Positions 9,074 through 15,539 of a stretch of 32,129 bases of DNA are shown here, one piece after another. Origin of the DNA: a virus. Position 1 is the first letter of the stretch, and each line of letters begins with the position of its first letter. A program made the position numbers and the translations under genes. Where the stretch lies: positions 1-32,129 of IMG/VR virus record IMGVR_UViG_3300007770_000056. One strand, 5' to 3'. The notes beneath the pieces are model-generated. The model was not told where the DNA came from. It ran no database searches and saw only the letters and a program-made list of their open reading frames with translations.

Positions 9074-9363
9074 TCATTTATTACATTAACCGTAGTCTCC
9101 AGCTCCAGAACATCCTCAAATCCATTTGCAAGGGCTTCGGTGTCCTTCTCTTTCGGTGATTTTCCCTCTTCCCTGAGCACTATCGCAACCGCTGCCGGCA
9201 GCTTGTCCTCTAATACGTCAATGATGCTCATGACGTTGAGATCGCCGGTAAACTTAGTGCCGGACAATAGATTTTTTAACTGCTTAATCTGCCCCCAGAC
9301 AAGAGGCTGCTGCGTAAACTTCGTATCACCTATCTCATACTCAAATAATTTCTTTTCTGACAT
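8869..9363 (-). CDS. Tail assembly chaperone, G part
   Basis: A 164-aa product of normal decoding, starting at an ATG with GAGGG upstream. The first ~97 residues (to NVINDFF) would be shared with the frameshifted G-T fusion. After that this frame reads a helical stretch and a charged, probably disordered tail (SQSEKKSSGDLPQESADH). It lies between the major tail protein and the tape measure, the standard place for the chaperone pair. Residues ~10-100 (TQQPLVWGQIKQLKNLL, LPAAVAIVLREEG) resemble the small helical chaperone domain of siphovirus G proteins. The unusually long 0-frame tail after the slip site is a difference from lambda, where slippage occurs near the end of G. Confidence 0.8.
   Translation of the reverse strand: MSEKKLFEYEIGDTKFTQQPLVWGQIKQLKNLLSGTKFTGDLNVMSIIDVLEDKLPAAVAIVLREEGKSPKEKDTEALANGFEDVLELETTVNVINDFFLCNRIGSLFQKLKTVLGNLLPEIDLTSLTDLSQVSPGETSQSEKKSSGDLPQESADHTSNDVTEK
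9065..9073 (-). promoter_or_regulatory. T9 slippery site for -1 ribosomal frameshift
   Basis: Nine T on the minus strand, read GAT TTT TTT TTA in the G frame. A one-base slip back gives TTT TTT TTT ATG in the T frame. The T TTT TTT heptamer fits the X XXY YYZ rule with full re-pairing in both sites. The -1 frame has a TGA immediately before the run, so the run is the earliest place where the switch can happen. Confidence 0.72.
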
Positions 9364-9371
9364 ATTTCCCT

Positions 9372-9413
9372 CTTTTTTTATCTGTTTTAATCTACTTTTA
9401 TCCGCGTCCTAAT
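9372..9413. repeat. Interspersed intergenic repeat (ATCTGTTTTAATCT... type), copy 1
   Basis: It shares the skeleton TTTTTATCTG-TTTAATCT-ATCCGCGTCCTA with 24748-24785. It fills the gap between the major tail protein and chaperone genes. It looks like a degenerate host-type interspersed repeat, not phage coding sequence. Confidence 0.6.
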
Positions 9414-9421
9414 ACTGTCTT

Positions 9422-10363
9422 TTAATCAAACAAGATCGAAATCTCGTCGTCGCCGCTGTTCTCTGCCAGCTGGAACGTCTGCCCGGCTATCACCTGGCCC
9501 TCAGCATCATCGTCGCTTACCTTAGTCGCAAGCAGCTTCGGTGCGGTGATGGTAAACTTGTTGTACTGAGTTGCGCCGATAGAGCCTATAGTGAGCGCGC
9601 CGGTTGTGCCGGCCAGCCATATGCCGTACCAGTCGTGAGTCGCCACCAGGACCATCTCCGGGTCCATATCTCCGGACATATTCCTGTCGGTTATCACATT
9701 TGATAAAAAGCCCTCTGCGCTGTTTACCGTCTCTCTCAAATGAAAGGAGTTACCAAAGTCGATATTGATCGCAGACATTACCGCCGCATAAGATGCCACT
9801 GTGAACGACGCTGATCTGAATATCGGCGGTATAGTGGACTCATAAGTCGGTGCAAGTAGAGCTACATCTGTCGCTCCGTTCCACACTCCGGTAAACTCAA
9901 ACTCCATCATTACCGGCTCGCCCTGCTTCATGGTGATCCTACAATTACCTCTTGCGCCCTTTATGCTTTTAAGAACGCCGTCCTCATAACATCCTAACGT
10001 GATACTTGACACCCCTGTCGATGCCGGCACGTAAGTCACTGTCTCTGACCCGCCTGTGGTGACAACCGTACTTGCCATCCCGCACGCCAGTAAATACGTA
10101 TCAAGCGCAGGAAGGTTGCTGCCCGAATAAGCAGATCCGGCACCCTTCACCTCTACCTTGAAACTGATACTCGCCTTTCTTGAGCCCGCAAGGCTTGTGA
10201 GCCGTCCCAGACTCGCCTTTGCCGGGGTACGCTCGTGCATTGCAATATCCACGTCCACCTTCGGGTCAATCGCCAGGATGCCGCCCTCTGCCGTTGTCAA
10301 CGCCTCTGCTGTGCCTTCTGTGGACTCGGCTTTCGCCGCTACTACTCTACGTTTTGTCAGCAT
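9422..10363 (-). CDS. Major tail tube protein
   Basis: A 313-aa protein forming the stacked rings of the tail tube. It begins with basic residues (MLTKRRVVAAKAE), then a strand-rich body with repeated alternations such as KASISFKVEVKGAG and MMEFEFTGVWNG, and ends in LFD. Such length, composition and place (after tail terminator, before chaperones) are standard for siphovirus tube proteins that use a two-sheet tube fold. The ATG lies inside the preceding 51-aa gene (17-nt overlap), with GGGGG about 10 nt upstream, so the two are probably translated as a pair. Confidence 0.85.
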   Translation of the reverse strand: MLTKRRVVAAKAESTEGTAEALTTAEGGILAIDPKVDVDIAMHERTPAKASLGRLTSLAGSRKASISFKVEVKGAGSAYSGSNLPALDTYLLACGMASTVVTTGGSETVTYVPASTGVSSITLGCYEDGVLKSIKGARGNCRITMKQGEPVMMEFEFTGVWNGATDVALLAPTYESTIPPIFRSASFTVASYAAVMSAINIDFGNSFHLRETVNSAEGFLSNVITDRNMSGDMDPEMVLVATHDWYGIWLAGTTGALTIGSIGATQYNKFTITAPKLLATKVSDDDAEGQVIAGQTFQLAENSGDDEISILFD

Positions 10364-10502
10364 TGTCGCTTACCCCCTTCGTTTTCGCTTTTGGTTTTGT
10401 CTCCTTCAATGGTTCCGTCTGCACGTCTTTACCATCGTGTATAACTTTACGTACAGACGCATCATTGACAGTATTGACAAACCCTGGTTTTTTATTTGCC
10501 AT
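10347..10502 (-). CDS. Small basic protein overlapping the major tail gene
   Basis: A 51-aa gene beginning MANKKPGFVNTVND and ending with a Lys- and Pro-rich tail (LKETKPKAKTKGVSD). It has a good ribosome site (AAAGGA, about 8 nt before ATG) and overlaps the start of the major tail gene by 17 nt. I recognise no domain. Its place between tail terminator and tube protein and its coupling to the tube gene suggest a tail assembly role, but that is inference. The start of the tube gene needs translation through this stop, so it may also set the expression level of the tube protein. Confidence 0.72.
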   Translation of the reverse strand: MANKKPGFVNTVNDASVRKVIHDGKDVQTEPLKETKPKAKTKGVSDNADKT

Positions 10503-10520
10503 TGTCTTTATCCTTTATTT

Positions 10521-10991
10521 TTAACCCGCAGTTTCCGGGTCACTCGTTAAATGTCGGTATTCGATTAACAGCCCGATCACAATCCCTGCGTACCTCTGCT
10601 CCTCTTCCGGTTCAAACGGTGACGACGATGTCACCTGAGTGCTCAGCGCATTACCTCCGCGAGTTTCATCTACCATGACGATCTTCTTGATATCGCCCTC
10701 AAGCTGGTTAAGGCGACCGTCTGTAGAGATTGAGTCTGTGGGCTGATGGGTGTAAAAAGCCGGAAGGAAAACCTCCATCGAGCAGTGGGATAGTGCATTC
10801 GCCAGTGGCTTTTGGGACTGATCACCCGGCGACACCACAATCATCGGCAGCTCTGTGGTGCTGTTACCGTGTATCGACTGCCTCTGTACCGTGTCCGATG
10901 TAAAATCGAAGTTATACCCATTTCCGGTAGTAAGCCCCTCCAGGGTCGTCTTCAAATCCGCCAGTATCTTTTCCCGTACAGTATCAGCCAT
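10521..10991 (-). CDS. Tail terminator-like protein
   Basis: A 156-aa protein with the layout of tail terminators (lambda gpU class): an N-terminal amphipathic helix (VREKILADLKTTLEGL), an ELPMIVVSPGD strand, a central strand run, GDIKKIVMVDETRGGNA, and a C-terminal IGLLIEYRH strand. This class forms a ring on top of the tail tube that stops polymerisation and joins the head. It sits between the head-tail joining gene and the tube gene. The ribosome site AAAGGAC precedes the ATG. Homology is inferred from pattern and order; no single residue is diagnostic. Confidence 0.65.
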   Translation of the reverse strand: MADTVREKILADLKTTLEGLTTGNGYNFDFTSDTVQRQSIHGNSTTELPMIVVSPGDQSQKPLANALSHCSMEVFLPAFYTHQPTDSISTDGRLNQLEGDIKKIVMVDETRGGNALSTQVTSSSPFEPEEEQRYAGIVIGLLIEYRHLTSDPETAG

Positions 10992-11002
10992 AAATCGTCC
11001 TT

Positions 11003-11040
11003 TTTAATTCCGCATTCAGAAATCCGAAATCCGCAATCGT
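11003..11040. repeat. Interspersed intergenic repeat (ATTCCGCATTC... type)
   Basis: The gap holds a quasi-repetitive string of ATTCCGCATTC, GAAATCCG, AAATCCGCAATC units. It looks like the short simple repeats found between genes in many uncultured bacteria. It lies exactly between two stop/start sites, with no visible promoter. Confidence 0.5.
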
Positions 11041-11041
11041 T

Positions 11042-11389
11042 CTACCACTCCACAAGTACATGCCACATCCCATCATCACTTGAGATAATCTCTACTATCC
11101 TTGCCGTCTGAGCGTTTCCGTCCCTGTCTGTGATCGCTACGCGGTCGGCCGTCTTATTAATAGACGTCACACCGTCCGTGGCGTCGTTTGCTATGTACAT
11201 CTCCGCCTGGTTATGTAACGTCAGCCTCTTATTCTCATCGTTCGGCTCTACCTTATCCCGTACCATCACGACATTGATAGACCGCGCACTCTCCCCGCTG
11301 GGCGTATACGAAACACTCTCGTCAAACTCGTCGTTACCGGCGAGAAAAACATTCTTAGCATCAGTCAATAAATCGTCTTTAAAAGTCAT
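11042..11389 (-). CDS. Head-tail joining (head completion) protein
   Basis: A 115-aa protein containing the SYTPSGESARSINVVMVRD motif near residues 27-45, typical of the lambda gpFII-like head-tail joiner family. A beta-strand series ends in DGMWHVLVEW. In that family the protein fills the portal opening below the connector and docks the tail. It is encoded next to the capsid and terminator genes. The start has only a weak ribosome site. Confidence 0.7.
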   Translation of the reverse strand: MTFKDDLLTDAKNVFLAGNDEFDESVSYTPSGESARSINVVMVRDKVEPNDENKRLTLHNQAEMYIANDATDGVTSINKTADRVAITDRDGNAQTARIVEIISSDDGMWHVLVEW

Positions 11390-11409
11390 GGTATTTTATT
11401 AGGGTATGA

Positions 11410-11430
11410 GCGGGGAACTCAGTCCCCCGC
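11410..11430 (-). terminator. GC-rich hairpin after the major capsid gene
   Basis: GCGGGG pairs with CCCCGC around a short loop, 50 nt after the capsid stop codon. There is no U-run, so it may protect the 3' end of capsid mRNA or slow polymerase rather than terminate fully. Confidence 0.35.
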
Positions 11431-11443
11431 CCCCTGAAATCTT

Positions 11444-11479
11444 CTAACTCGTAACCCGTAACGTGCAACTCGCAACTCG
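11444..11479. repeat. Interspersed repeat of CGTAACCCGTAAC/CAACTCG units, copy 1
   Basis: Made of imperfect AACTCGTAAC, CCGTAACGTG and CAACTCG units directly after the capsid stop. Related strings occur at 15125-15150 and 23926-23959. No coding role is apparent. Confidence 0.65.
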
Positions 11480-12406
11480 TTATGTATACGTCATCAGGCA
11501 AGCATTCTGCCACATTCCGAATCCTACGTTTCTCCACGAATCAACACCGTAGAGATGCCTCTTATTGTTAAACTCTTCCGCTGAACCTTCAGCTTGTGAG
11601 TCTATCTCAAGCGGTGTCTCTTCCTGTCTGATTAGCGCCTTTGTGCCGTTGCCATCAGCCCTGAACACATAAAACTCTGTTGTAGTGGTCAGTCTTGCGT
11701 TTACGCTAAACTTCACCTGGAAGTCACCAAGGCTGTGAATCACGTTTGTGTCTCCTGATACAATCGGGCTGTTGACTGCTGCGGCGGCTGCCTGCATCAT
11801 GTTAGTCGGTATCATCACCCTGAACATGCTTGCATCTTCATTCATAGGCTCATTCTCGTTATCCTTGAATCCGACTATCGCAGAGATACAGTCCAGGATA
11901 CCAGTCTGCATCTCGGCAGAAGTAGGTGCGGCGGCTGTCGTGATGTTATTAGTCAGGTCATTGTCCTGGCTTGTGGTGTTGTTGCCTTCTGCGTGGTCTG
12001 TATCAAAGAAGAATTGACCATCCTGGCAAGCTACTGACTGCCCTGTAATAAGGAGGTCTGTGAGTATTTTTGCCCAGTGCGACTGCGCTCTTCTTACAAG
12101 CTCATTGATCCTGATCTGCACCTGGCCGGTCTTGTCGCGTCTGATCTCAGACTTTAGTACCTGAAGTGTTGCCTCGAAGTGTTTGTTGACTATAGTGAGA
12201 TTGCCTAACATATCAAGCATCTTTGCATTTCTGCCGCTCTTCCACTCCTGCATGGTTGGCACCTGGCCGAGCTGCTCGTATGTCTCACTGGCCTGGTCTG
12301 ACTCGAAAAACATAGAGATCTCTTCCACCCAGGGTACTCCGGTGCTCTGTGAGAGCACATTGTAAAACTCTCCTTTTATTGCTCTGCTGCTCAATGCTGA
12401 TAACAT
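11480..12406 (-). CDS. Major capsid protein (Mu gpT-like)
   Basis: The shell protein, 308 aa from the ATG at 12406. Frame openness upstream reaches 12541, but the ATG at 12406 has a near-perfect AGGAGGTG site 5 nt away, so the longer reading is wrong. Motifs of the Mu gpT-like family are clear: LGQVPTMQEWKSGR, IVNKHFEATLQVLKSEI, RRAQSHWAKILTDLL, and the hallmark CQDGQFFFDTDHAEGN. Length is close to Mu gpT. The fold should be HK97-like. Decoration, scaffold and protease genes precede it. The leader holds a large hairpin that can hide its ribosome site. Confidence 0.9.
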   Translation of the reverse strand: MLSALSSRAIKGEFYNVLSQSTGVPWVEEISMFFESDQASETYEQLGQVPTMQEWKSGRNAKMLDMLGNLTIVNKHFEATLQVLKSEIRRDKTGQVQIRINELVRRAQSHWAKILTDLLITGQSVACQDGQFFFDTDHAEGNNTTSQDNDLTNNITTAAAPTSAEMQTGILDCISAIVGFKDNENEPMNEDASMFRVMIPTNMMQAAAAAVNSPIVSGDTNVIHSLGDFQVKFSVNARLTTTTEFYVFRADGNGTKALIRQEETPLEIDSQAEGSAEEFNNKRHLYGVDSWRNVGFGMWQNACLMTYT

Positions 12407-12410
12407 GCTA

Positions 12411-12499
12411 CACCTCCTGTAAATGATTAAAAAAGCCCGAATCTGGGCAAAATTAGATTTCGCACAAATCCGGGCTTTCATTGCTCCATACAGGAGGTG
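12411..12499 (-). promoter_or_regulatory. Capsid mRNA leader: nested inverted repeats with anti-Shine-Dalgarno arm
   Basis: The capsid gene's ribosome site lies in TACAGGAGGTG (complement of 12411-12421). The leader carries the exact 11-nt complement, CACCTCCTGTA (12489-12499), 67 nt upstream. Between them lies AAAGCCCG/CGGGCTTT (12471-12478 with 12432-12439), followed by six T on the minus strand. The same GGGC can instead pair with a nearer GCCC to form a compact GCCC-AGATTC-GGGC-TTTTTT terminator. The two stems are symmetric, with 10-nt single strands on each side. This suggests an attenuator plus translational switch controlling capsid output. Confidence 0.6.
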
Positions 12500-12518
12500 A
12501 CCTTTCCGAATATACTTA

Positions 12519-12566
12519 CCCCCCACTTTCCCCTCTCCCATTTGGGAAGAGGGTAGGGTGAGGGAT
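12519..12566. repeat. Interspersed palindromic repeat (CCCTCTCCCA...GGGAAGAGGG)
   Basis: A CCCCTCTCCCA / TGGGAAGAGGG palindrome with flanking GTAGGGTGAGGG, a sequence type common as a short intergenic element in many bacterial genomes. It ends 2 nt past the stop of the 59-aa gene and could act as a weak terminator or mRNA 3' end. Confidence 0.6.
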
Positions 12567-12567
12567 G

Positions 12568-12747
12568 TTACTTAAATTTCAACAAAGGCTTTACATCTAC
12601 AACAGATCCGCCGTGACAATTAATGATAATCTGCTCAGTGTTACGATTAAGCAGAGGGACGCTGATACCTTCGTGCGTCTCCACTAATACCTTCCTCAGT
12701 GTTTCGTTGAGATAAGTCTTTGTTTTGTCGTTGCTATCGTTTGCCAT
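12568..12747 (-). CDS. Small hypothetical protein in the capsid cluster
   Basis: 59 aa from the ATG at 12747 (an in-frame TTG lies 9 nt upstream). It has a helical, charged N-terminal half and ends in EQIIINCHGGSVVDVKPLL. The hydrophobic-IN-x-x-GG pattern near the end recalls the ending of the small gene at 20629-20787 (VVININQGETRSVEG). No function can be assigned. Both neighbours are intergenic repeats, so it is an isolated insert between decoration and capsid genes. Confidence 0.6.
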   Translation of the reverse strand: MANDSNDKTKTYLNETLRKVLVETHEGISVPLLNRNTEQIIINCHGGSVVDVKPLLKFK

Positions 12748-12788
12748 CTTTTTCAATATTCAATCGTCAATAATAAATTCTAATTGCC

Positions 12789-13565
12789 TTACGCCTCCTG
12801 TGCCCAGGTGCCTTTCTGGTTACTGACAACCCATCCGTCCGCATCTCCTGTGCGTAGCTGCACAAGGTCTCCTCTTCTGGCCGTGGCCTTAGTGTTGAGA
12901 TGGTCCTTATCATTTGTGCCTGCAATGTCAGGGGCGTGTATCATGTCTGATGCGTTTGGTGATACTGATACCAGGATCGTGCCGAATGCCCCGATATTTA
13001 CTATGGTACAATTCACCGGAGTCGCTACCGCTGGCAGTGTGATCGTGATTGCATCTGTATCGACAAACAGAACCTTGCCGTTGTCTTCAATATCCAGCGT
13101 TGTGTTTCCGCTAACTGTCTCATACTCGCCTGGCGCACCGTAGAAAGAGTATGGATCAATGAAGTTATTCGCATCGTATGAAACCTCAGCCACCCCTGCT
13201 GATACAAACCTGTGAACAAAGCCGATAAATACACCCCCTACCGGATTGAATACAAAAGCATTGTCATCTGTAGCATAAACCGGCTGGTTGACGTCTGTAA
13301 TAACTGCCCCGGAAACAGATAACTTGATCACACCCCTACGGCTCACCTGTACGTCAATATCCGCAGCCGAGCCGCTTGAGTTGTCTGCCTTTTCAGTACA
13401 AAAACCGACAAACTTATCTGCTGATGTTAGTGGCTGTGCATGGCCGGAAGCATCTACCAGTCCGACTGCTGACCGTGTGTAGATAATGTCAGAAGCAACA
13501 ACCGGGTAAGCGCCCATGTCACCAATCACATGATCTACCTGTTCATTAACTGCTAAAGTCGTCAT
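12789..13565 (-). CDS. Capsid decoration/stabilisation protein
   Basis: 258 aa. Residues ~20-130 carry the pattern of phage decoration proteins next to Mu-type capsids: YTRSAVGLVDASGHAQPL, SADKFVGFCTEKADNSSG, VQVSRRGVIKLSVSGAV, QPVYATDDNAF and IGFVHRFVSAGVAEVSYDA. The C-terminal half (~145-258) is an added strand-rich domain (TVSGNTTLDIEDNGKVLFVD, TIVNIGAFGTILVSVS) resembling domains found on tail and capsid spikes. Such proteins bind the outside of the shell. The ATG has AGGAGA 8 nt upstream. The add-on domain is longer than usual for this family and could contact cell surfaces; that is inference. Confidence 0.72.
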   Translation of the reverse strand: MTTLAVNEQVDHVIGDMGAYPVVASDIIYTRSAVGLVDASGHAQPLTSADKFVGFCTEKADNSSGSAADIDVQVSRRGVIKLSVSGAVITDVNQPVYATDDNAFVFNPVGGVFIGFVHRFVSAGVAEVSYDANNFIDPYSFYGAPGEYETVSGNTTLDIEDNGKVLFVDTDAITITLPAVATPVNCTIVNIGAFGTILVSVSPNASDMIHAPDIAGTNDKDHLNTKATARRGDLVQLRTGDADGWVVSNQKGTWAQEA

Positions 13566-13635
13566 AATTCAATCTCCTGTTAAAATTTTAAATTCTTAAA
13601 TACTTAAATTCCTATAACCTAAATACTTTAATCAA

Positions 13636-14208
13636 CTACAGAGAGATTTTGCCTGTTTTGTTAAAAGTGGCGTCTGCCTTAAAATAGCCGACATAACTGT
13701 CAAAACCATTTTCACCAAACTCAGCCTTTAATGCTGCGCCCTGTTTACCGTCCCAGGCTGCTTTCAGCGCTTCATCCGGTGTCTTTGCTTCCGGTACTGT
13801 TGAGTCAACATTCTCCGGTGCCACCGGATCAGCCGCCTCTTCCTGGAGGTTTGTCAGGCCGCTTGCCCTCTTTTCGTTCTCAGCCTTTACAACCTGCGCA
13901 GCGGCTTCCGGGCCTGTAGTCTTGCCATCCGCCTTGAGTGTGGCTACAAGCTTCTCATGCCCTGGTATACACGCCGCCTCTACCGCCAGTACCCTTGCCA
14001 GCTCATTCTTTGCGCCAATTACCTCACCGGCTGACTGCCCTTCTGCTTTTCCCTCTACCTTACCCGCATCAAACGCCTCAGCCTTGACAGCTTCGATGCC
14101 ATCCTGTGCCTTTGCTTCGCCCAGCGCCATCACTTCCTGATATATACCAGGGTGATCTTTCTGTAAGGCTTCTACAGACGGCTTTACATCCTTTCCAAAC
14201 AATGACAT
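13636..14208 (-). CDS. Scaffold-like protein
   Basis: 190 aa from the ATG at 14208, which has AGGAGAAAAGG upstream; the frame extends 13 codons further but without a ribosome site. The protein is Ala-, Glu- and Lys-rich. A long helix (EVMALGEAKAQDGIEAVKAE) and repeated EGKAEGQ units are followed by a Pro-rich hinge, and the C-terminus ends FKADATFNKTGKISL. This composition and its place right after the S49 protease suggest an internal scaffold that the protease removes. No specific family motif is visible. Confidence 0.62.
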   Translation of the reverse strand: MSLFGKDVKPSVEALQKDHPGIYQEVMALGEAKAQDGIEAVKAEAFDAGKVEGKAEGQSAGEVIGAKNELARVLAVEAACIPGHEKLVATLKADGKTTGPEAAAQVVKAENEKRASGLTNLQEEAADPVAPENVDSTVPEAKTPDEALKAAWDGKQGAALKAEFGENGFDSYVGYFKADATFNKTGKISL

Positions 14209-14252
14209 AACCTTTTCTCCTATAAAAATTATACAATTAATTTGCACTGTCT

Positions 14253-15104
14253 TTATTTAACCAGCGCGTTAATACGTTCTATTAATTCATCAGGCTCTAT
14301 GATGCCGTCGGCCAGCCCGGCCTCAATCCCCTGAGATCCAATAAACACCTTGCCGTCACCCATCTTTGAATTAACAGTATCCACACTTACCCCTTTAAAC
14401 CTTGCTATAGTTTCAACCAGCGCATCATTTACATGATCAAGCTGCCTTTGTATATCCGCACGTCCTTCTACAGAAAGAGGTGCAAAGGCGGAGGCGATCG
14501 CCTTGAACTTGCCGGCGGTGATAGGTGTAGTCTTGATGCCCAGGCTCTTTTCAAGCCCGGATATATCAACATGATTTGCAATAGTACCGATTGAGCCGGT
14601 TATAACGCTCTCACTGGTGATGAATACATCCTCGGCTGCCGAAGCAATCAACATCGCCAGTGATGTCATCATTGTACCGGAAATTGCAATAATCGGCTTT
14701 AACGACCTGGCACCATACACCAACTCCGCAAACTCAAAGCCCCCATGCACAACTCCGCCAGGAGAATCTATATCCAGCACAATCGCCTTGACATTATCAT
14801 CGCCTACCAATGCCTTAAAATCCCTGGTCATCACGTCGATTGTGGCTCCTCCGAACAGCCGGGAAAAAATATCAGCGCTCGGTGTGATGGTGCCTTCAAT
14901 CTGCATGATAGCAATCTGTCCATCCATAATGAATGTTGACGGCATTTTGTCGATATCGACGTCAAGTAGACTCGCCTCTGTTTTCAATACCTCACTGTCT
15001 ACAACCAGTGACTGCTTCAAATAAGACATAAAAGCGTGCTGAGTCATGCCAACCTGATCCGGCAAAATCGCCCACAACAACGGCATAGTCAATAATTTAT
15101 CCAT
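14253..15104 (-). CDS. S49 (SppA/ClpP-fold) capsid maturation protease
   Basis: 283 aa. DSPGGVVHGGFE (113-124) is the oxyanion-hole strand-loop of the fold. The nucleophile should be Ser148 in GTMMTSLAMLIASAAED, and the general base Lys199 (or Lys201) in ITAGKFKA, spacing that matches the Ser-Lys dyad of Bacillus SppA. GSIGTIANHVDISGLEKSLG and the final KVFIGSQGIEAGLADGII are typical S49 landmarks. In lambda-like phages this enzyme trims scaffold and portal during head maturation. It is followed by the scaffold-like gene. The usual Ala or Gly after the catalytic Ser is Leu here, a mild deviation. Confidence 0.88.
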   Translation of the reverse strand: MDKLLTMPLLWAILPDQVGMTQHAFMSYLKQSLVVDSEVLKTEASLLDVDIDKMPSTFIMDGQIAIMQIEGTITPSADIFSRLFGGATIDVMTRDFKALVGDDNVKAIVLDIDSPGGVVHGGFEFAELVYGARSLKPIIAISGTMMTSLAMLIASAAEDVFITSESVITGSIGTIANHVDISGLEKSLGIKTTPITAGKFKAIASAFAPLSVEGRADIQRQLDHVNDALVETIARFKGVSVDTVNSKMGDGKVFIGSQGIEAGLADGIIEPDELIERINALVK

Positions 15105-15124
15105 AATTTTTTACTCCCTTTTAA

Positions 15125-15182
15125 ACTCGTAGCCTGCAACTCGTAACACGAGCCCCGTCATCCTGAGCGGAGTCGAAGGATC
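15125..15182. repeat. Composite interspersed repeat: CAACTCGTAAC units plus TCATCCTGAGCGGAGTCGAAGGA
   Basis: The left half repeats the units seen at 11444-11479 and 23926-23959. The right half is TCATCCTGAGCGGAGTCGAAGGA written on the plus strand at about 15158-15180, a string widely seen between genes of many unrelated bacteria. It separates the protease from the 106-aa gene. Confidence 0.65.
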
Positions 15183-15185
15183 TCT

Positions 15186-15506
15186 CTATTTTTTGGTCTG
15201 TGGAGAAACCCACTTTCGCGTTTTCTTATCCTTAATCGCTTTAACTGTTGAAGCGTGAGAAGTTTTCAGTGTGAGTCCATAATCGTTATTGTTTGAATTA
15301 ATAGCTAACGATCTGGACGTTATCTTGCAGTCCAACCCGTCAAGCCTGACCTCCTCAACCCTTGACAACATACCCATCATGTCGCCGGACACATTTACTA
15401 GTTGACCCATTACCTCGTTTTTGTTGTTTGTTATCCTTACCTGCCCGGCTCCAAACTTCTCCGCGCTTGCCTGTGGCGATCTGTTCTGTTTATCCCTATC
15501 ACCCAT
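15186..15506 (-). CDS. Hypothetical protein between portal and protease
   Basis: 106 aa with a clear ribosome site (GAGGAGA, about 8 nt before ATG). A polar N-terminus is followed by strands (QVRITNNKNEVMGQLVNVSG, VRLDGLDCKITSRSLAI) and a basic end (KDKKTRKWVSPQTKK). It has no recognised domain. In lambda-like clusters this slot sometimes holds a small head accessory protein, which is a positional guess. Its end is only a few bases from an interspersed repeat. Confidence 0.7.
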   Translation of the reverse strand: MGDRDKQNRSPQASAEKFGAGQVRITNNKNEVMGQLVNVSGDMMGMLSRVEEVRLDGLDCKITSRSLAINSNNNDYGLTLKTSHASTVKAIKDKKTRKWVSPQTKK

Positions 15507-15539
15507 ACTTACGTCTCCTCAAAAAAAAATTGAAATTAT

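Noticed and set aside
12407-12541. A longer major capsid protein starting at 12541
   Set aside because: The extension is the translation of the leader hairpin, has no ribosome site, and begins far before the near-perfect AGGAGGTG site of the ATG at 12406.
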